From Bacteroidales bacterium (GTDB taxonomy: Bacteria > Bacteroidota > Bacteroidia > Bacteroidales > UBA932), in the NCBI GenBank assembly GCA_016293535.1, contig JAEDEB010000047.1, forward strand, positions 1 to 17,929: a stretch of 17,929 nucleotides of DNA, given 5' to 3'. The position numbers and the translations under genes were made by a program. Below are positions 16,381 to 17,929 of this stretch, one piece after another (positions within the stretch are counted from its first letter, which is position 1; every line of letters starts with the position of its first letter). The notes beneath the pieces are model-generated. The model had not been told where the DNA came from. It worked only from the letters and a program-made list of their open reading frames with translations, and did not search any database.

Positions 16381-17316
16381 CCAGCCACGTCGTATGTTCT
16401 CTGCAACGAGATGGACCAGCCTGGCTTTTGCCTCCTTGCTGGCCCAGGCCGTATGCGGCGTGAACCTCAGACGATCCGGATAACGAACCTTGAGCAGGGG
16501 GCTATCCGCAGGGAGCGGTTCCTTTTCGAAAACGTCAAGGGCAGCTCCGGCAATGGTCCCGGAATCAATAGCGCACGCCAGGGCGGACTCATCAACTATT
16601 CCGCCACGGCCCGCATTGACAAGGAAAGCCGACGGCTTCATCAGAGAGAGTTCACGGGCGCCGAGCAGACCGCGAGTGGAATCATTGAGAGGGGCGTGGA
16701 TGCTGACGACATCAGAACACGAGAGCAGTTCCTCGAGACTCAGCGAAGGATAATCGGTATTGTGCGAAGTTCCTGAAGTAGAATAGTATACGACATCCAT
16801 TCCGAAAGCCCTCGCAAGTGCGGCGACCTTGGTGCCTATTGTCCCCATCCCTATGATTCCGAGAGTCTTGCCTGCGATTTCCTGAAAGGAGCGCGACGCA
16901 TCCGTGAAAATACCGGAACGCGAATAAGTCCCGTCCTTGACAGTTCTGTCATAGTAGAGGGCATCACCCATCAGGGACAATATGTGCATAAAAGTCGTCT
17001 GGACCACAGAATCCGTCGAATATCCAGCTACGTTCCGCACCGGCACTCCCCTGCGTGCCGCCTCATCGAGGTCCACGTTGTTCAGACCCGTAGCGAAGAC
17101 GCATACCAGTCTGAGACGGGGTGCATTGTCCATCAGTTCCTTATCTACAAGAACCTTGTTGACAAGCAGGACCTCACAGTCCTTTACCCTGTCGAAAGAC
17201 TGTTCGCGTGTGGACGAAGGGAAAACCTTAAGATCACCCAGCGAAGCAATCTCCTCCAGGGAAGCATCGCCCATTGTCGCCGAGTCGAGAAAAACCATTT
17301 TTATTTTCGTGTCCAT
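16378..17316 (-). CDS. D-2-hydroxyacid dehydrogenase (glycerate dehydrogenase/hydroxypyruvate reductase type)
   Basis: A 312-aa NAD(P)-dependent oxidoreductase that interconverts a 2-hydroxyacid and a 2-oxoacid. The Rossmann motif GMGTIG is at 156-161, inside GKTLGIIGMGTIG. The catalytic set is present: Arg237 in NAGRGG, the DVFEKEP segment (261-267) with the active-site Glu, and His288 in TPHTAW. The N-terminal substrate domain has FATGLNNVDLDEAARRGVPV and GYSTDSVVQ, features shared with glycerate dehydrogenases; the exact substrate (hydroxypyruvate/glycerate, glyoxylate or another) is inference. Length is typical (310-330), and the protein ends in a short IRRGW tail. It is a single gene on the minus strand, convergent with the ligase gene and divergent from tRNA-Ser. 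A -7 box at 17466-17474 would give an unusual leader of about 140 nt filled with GC-rich repeats. Confidence 0.93.
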   Translation of the reverse strand: MDTKIKMVFLDSATMGDASLEEIASLGDLKVFPSSTREQSFDRVKDCEVLLVNKVLVDKELMDNAPRLRLVCVFATGLNNVDLDEAARRGVPVRNVAGYSTDSVVQTTFMHILSLMGDALYYDRTVKDGTYSRSGIFTDASRSFQEIAGKTLGIIGMGTIGTKVAALARAFGMDVVYYSTSGTSHNTDYPSLSLEELLSCSDVVSIHAPLNDSTRGLLGARELSLMKPSAFLVNAGRGGIVDESALACAIDSGTIAGAALDVFEKEPLPADSPLLKVRYPDRLRFTPHTAWASKEAKARLVHLVAENIRRGW

Positions 17317-17359
17317 ATCTGAATATTATCTAGCAGTCTGCTGCCGAGGCTGGCGGGTA

Positions 17360-17455
17360 GGCTGCCGCCAGTCGGCAGGCAAGCGGCTGCTGTTGTTGAT
17401 CGGTGGGCTGCTGCCAGTCGGCGGGCATGCGGGCTGCATCGGTCGGCAGGCATGC
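17360..17455. repeat. Array of about 25-bp GC-rich degenerate repeats
   Basis: Units begin GGCTGC at 17360, 17385, 17406 and 17432. Three of them share the core GCCAGTCGGC or GGTCGGC followed by RGGCAWGC and end at 17384, 17430 and 17455; the unit at 17385 is more decayed. The first unit contains CTGCCG-CCAGT-CGGCAG, a perfect 6-bp hairpin. Related sequence (CTGCTGCCGAGGCTGGCGGG) continues leftwards to about 17338. The array lies between the dehydrogenase ATG and the divergent -7 boxes. Confidence 0.75.
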
Positions 17456-17465
17456 GTCACTCGTG

Positions 17466-17474
17466 GCAAATTTA
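17466..17474 (-). promoter_or_regulatory. Possible -7 box of the dehydrogenase gene
   Basis: Minus-strand TAAATTTGC matches the -7 consensus. A TTTG occurs upstream on that strand, but at 8 bases rather than 19, so the promoter is only partly supported. Confidence 0.4.
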
Positions 17475-17490
17475 GTAATATTCAAAAAAT

Positions 17491-17522
17491 TTTGTAACTA
17501 CACAAAAATCTTCTACCTTTGC
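17491..17522 (+). promoter_or_regulatory. Promoter of tRNA-Ser
   Basis: TTTG (17491-17494), exactly 19 bases, TACCTTTGC (17514-17522): a perfect Bacteroidetes promoter. The start would be near 17529. The short leader contains CCGG-TTTAT-CCGG, a small hairpin. Confidence 0.88.
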
Positions 17523-17553
17523 ATCCCCGTCCGGTTTATCCGGCCGAGATATT

Positions 17554-17638
17554 GGAGAGATGGTAGAGTGGTCGATTACGGCAGTCTTGAAAACTGTTGA
17601 GCTGAAAGGCTCCGGGGGTTCGAATCCCTCTCTCTCCG
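17554..17638 (+). tRNA. tRNA-Ser (anticodon UGA)
   Basis: An 85-nt class II tRNA. Acceptor GGAGAGA pairs with TCTCTCC, with discriminator G at 17638. The anticodon loop CTTGAAA gives TGA. A long variable arm (GAGC-TGAAAG-GCTC) is typical of tRNA-Ser, and the T-loop is GGTTCGAATCC. The CCA end is not fully encoded (CA only). It has its own promoter. Confidence 0.97.
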
Positions 17639-17789
17639 CAAAGCACTAATTATCAAGGAGTCAGCATCGCATAAGCGATGCTGGTTTTGTTTTTGTCCAC
17701 TGCCGTCAGGAGCTTGCTCCTGTAAGGCAGTGGACGGAAACAAAATAGCGGCCTCTCGGCCGCGTGACTCCTGATAATCATTGCTTTGC
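17638..17789 (+). repeat. Nested inverted repeat forming a four-way cloverleaf, directly after tRNA-Ser
   Basis: Outer arms 17638-17663 and 17765-17789 pair over about 23 of 26 positions. Inside lie three adjacent hairpins. P2 is GCATCGC-ATAA-GCGATGC (17664-17681). P3 has arms 17684-17704 and 17726-17746, 21 bp all pairable if three G-U pairs are allowed, capped by CAGGAG-CTTG-CTCCTG (17707-17722). P4 is GCGGCC-TCTC-GGCCGC (17748-17763). Nearly every base is paired. P2 followed by the T-rich 5' strand of P3 (GGTTTTGTTTTTG) also looks like an intrinsic terminator for the tRNA. It may be a structured RNA, a terminator complex or a small mobile inverted-repeat element; no protein is encoded. Confidence 0.75.
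17664..17696 (+). terminator. Possible intrinsic terminator of tRNA-Ser
   Basis: Stem GCATCGC/GCGATGC with ATAA loop, followed by TGGTTTTGTTTTTGT. The spacing after the tRNA (about 25 nt) and the T-rich tract fit a terminator, but the T-rich tract can instead pair with 17731-17746 in the larger structure. Confidence 0.5.
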
Positions 17790-17929
17790 AAGGGTCCCTC
17801 CGGCGAGGAGGAGGGAAAAGGCACGCGCAGCGTGGCTAATCCCCCTCTTCCCTCGCCCACCAGATTCAAAAGGAGGCGGGGTGGACATTTTGTAGGATGA
17901 AATCCTTGTAATTAGTTGATTTTCTTACA
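17790..17929. other. Gene-free, hairpin-rich right end
   Basis: No credible gene is seen. Several short inverted repeats occur: TCCCTCC with GGAGGGA (about 17795-17816), CACGC-GCA-GCGTG (17822-17834) and AGGAT-GAA-ATCCT (about 17895-17905). The GGCGAGGAGGAGGG stretch at 17802 can also pair loosely with the pyrimidine tract ending in CCCTCGCC near 17857, enclosing the CACGC hairpin. The structured zone therefore appears to continue to the window edge. Confidence 0.5.

Noticed and set aside
17360..17455. CRISPR array
   Set aside because: Units are degenerate, unevenly spaced (25, 21 and 26 bp) and have no unique spacers of regular length; no cas genes are nearby.
17721..17730. Ten-base match TGTAAGGCAG shared with the tRNA-Val anticodon arm at the left edge
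   Set aside because: Too short to imply a tRNA-derived element; the surrounding bases do not match.
17576..17869. Minus-strand open frame of 97 codons across tRNA-Ser and the cloverleaf
   Set aside because: Its C-terminal part is simply the antisense of tRNA-Ser (a known source of spurious proteins) and the rest is the inverted-repeat DNA.

Overview
The window is chromosomal DNA of a member of the Bacteroidales, of moderately high G+C, possibly a Rikenellaceae-like or related gut lineage (family placement is a guess). The order-level call rests on three things. Promoters have the Bacteroidetes form TTTG-N19-TAnnTTTGC, clearest in front of both tRNA genes. Shine-Dalgarno sequences are mostly weak. 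The proteins (FolC, SHMT, PPDK, PIN-PhoH, acyl-CoA ligase and a large alpha-2-macroglobulin) look like Bacteroidales versions of their families. Most genes are housekeeping genes; the unusual material is in repeats and intergenic DNA.

Layout. Positions 1-51 hold the 5' part of a minus-strand tRNA-Val(UAC), cut by the window edge. Positions 134-6996 hold a minus-strand pair, folC followed 14 bp later by a very large secreted alpha-2-macroglobulin-like protein. Both carry in-frame short tandem repeats that make low-complexity, mostly Ala-rich insertions. From 7118 the plus strand has a degenerate PurL/PurM-like protein of 365 aa, tightly followed by a PIN-PhoH ATPase, then ppdK with its own promoter and a strong terminator. 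A minus-strand TrmH-family RNA methyltransferase lies between ppdK and the divergent glyA. After glyA come a promoter-overlapping inverted repeat, a long-chain-type acyl-CoA ligase, a strong terminator, and a minus-strand D-2-hydroxyacid dehydrogenase (hydroxypyruvate/glycerate type). The right end has a plus-strand tRNA-Ser(UGA) followed by about 290 bp of dense nested inverted repeats with no credible gene.

Functional links are modest. ppdK (pyruvate/PEP), glyA (serine/glycine/one-carbon), folC (folate polyglutamylation) and the hydroxypyruvate-reductase-like enzyme all touch C1 and three-carbon metabolism, but they sit in separate transcription units. The PurL-like/PhoH pair looks like a true operon.

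The most unusual signals are: (1) a near-perfect nested inverted repeat (17638-17789) that can fold into a four-way cloverleaf, starting at the discriminator base of tRNA-Ser; (2) repeat-driven insertions in both folC and the A2M gene; (3) a perfect hairpin flanked exactly by 11-bp direct repeats over the stop codon of the dehydrogenase gene; (4) a tandem array of about 25-bp GC-rich units in the leader of that gene; (5) a PurL-like protein that has lost its signature motif and is coupled to PhoH. No CRISPR array, transposase, integrase, phage gene or recognisable defence operon is present.
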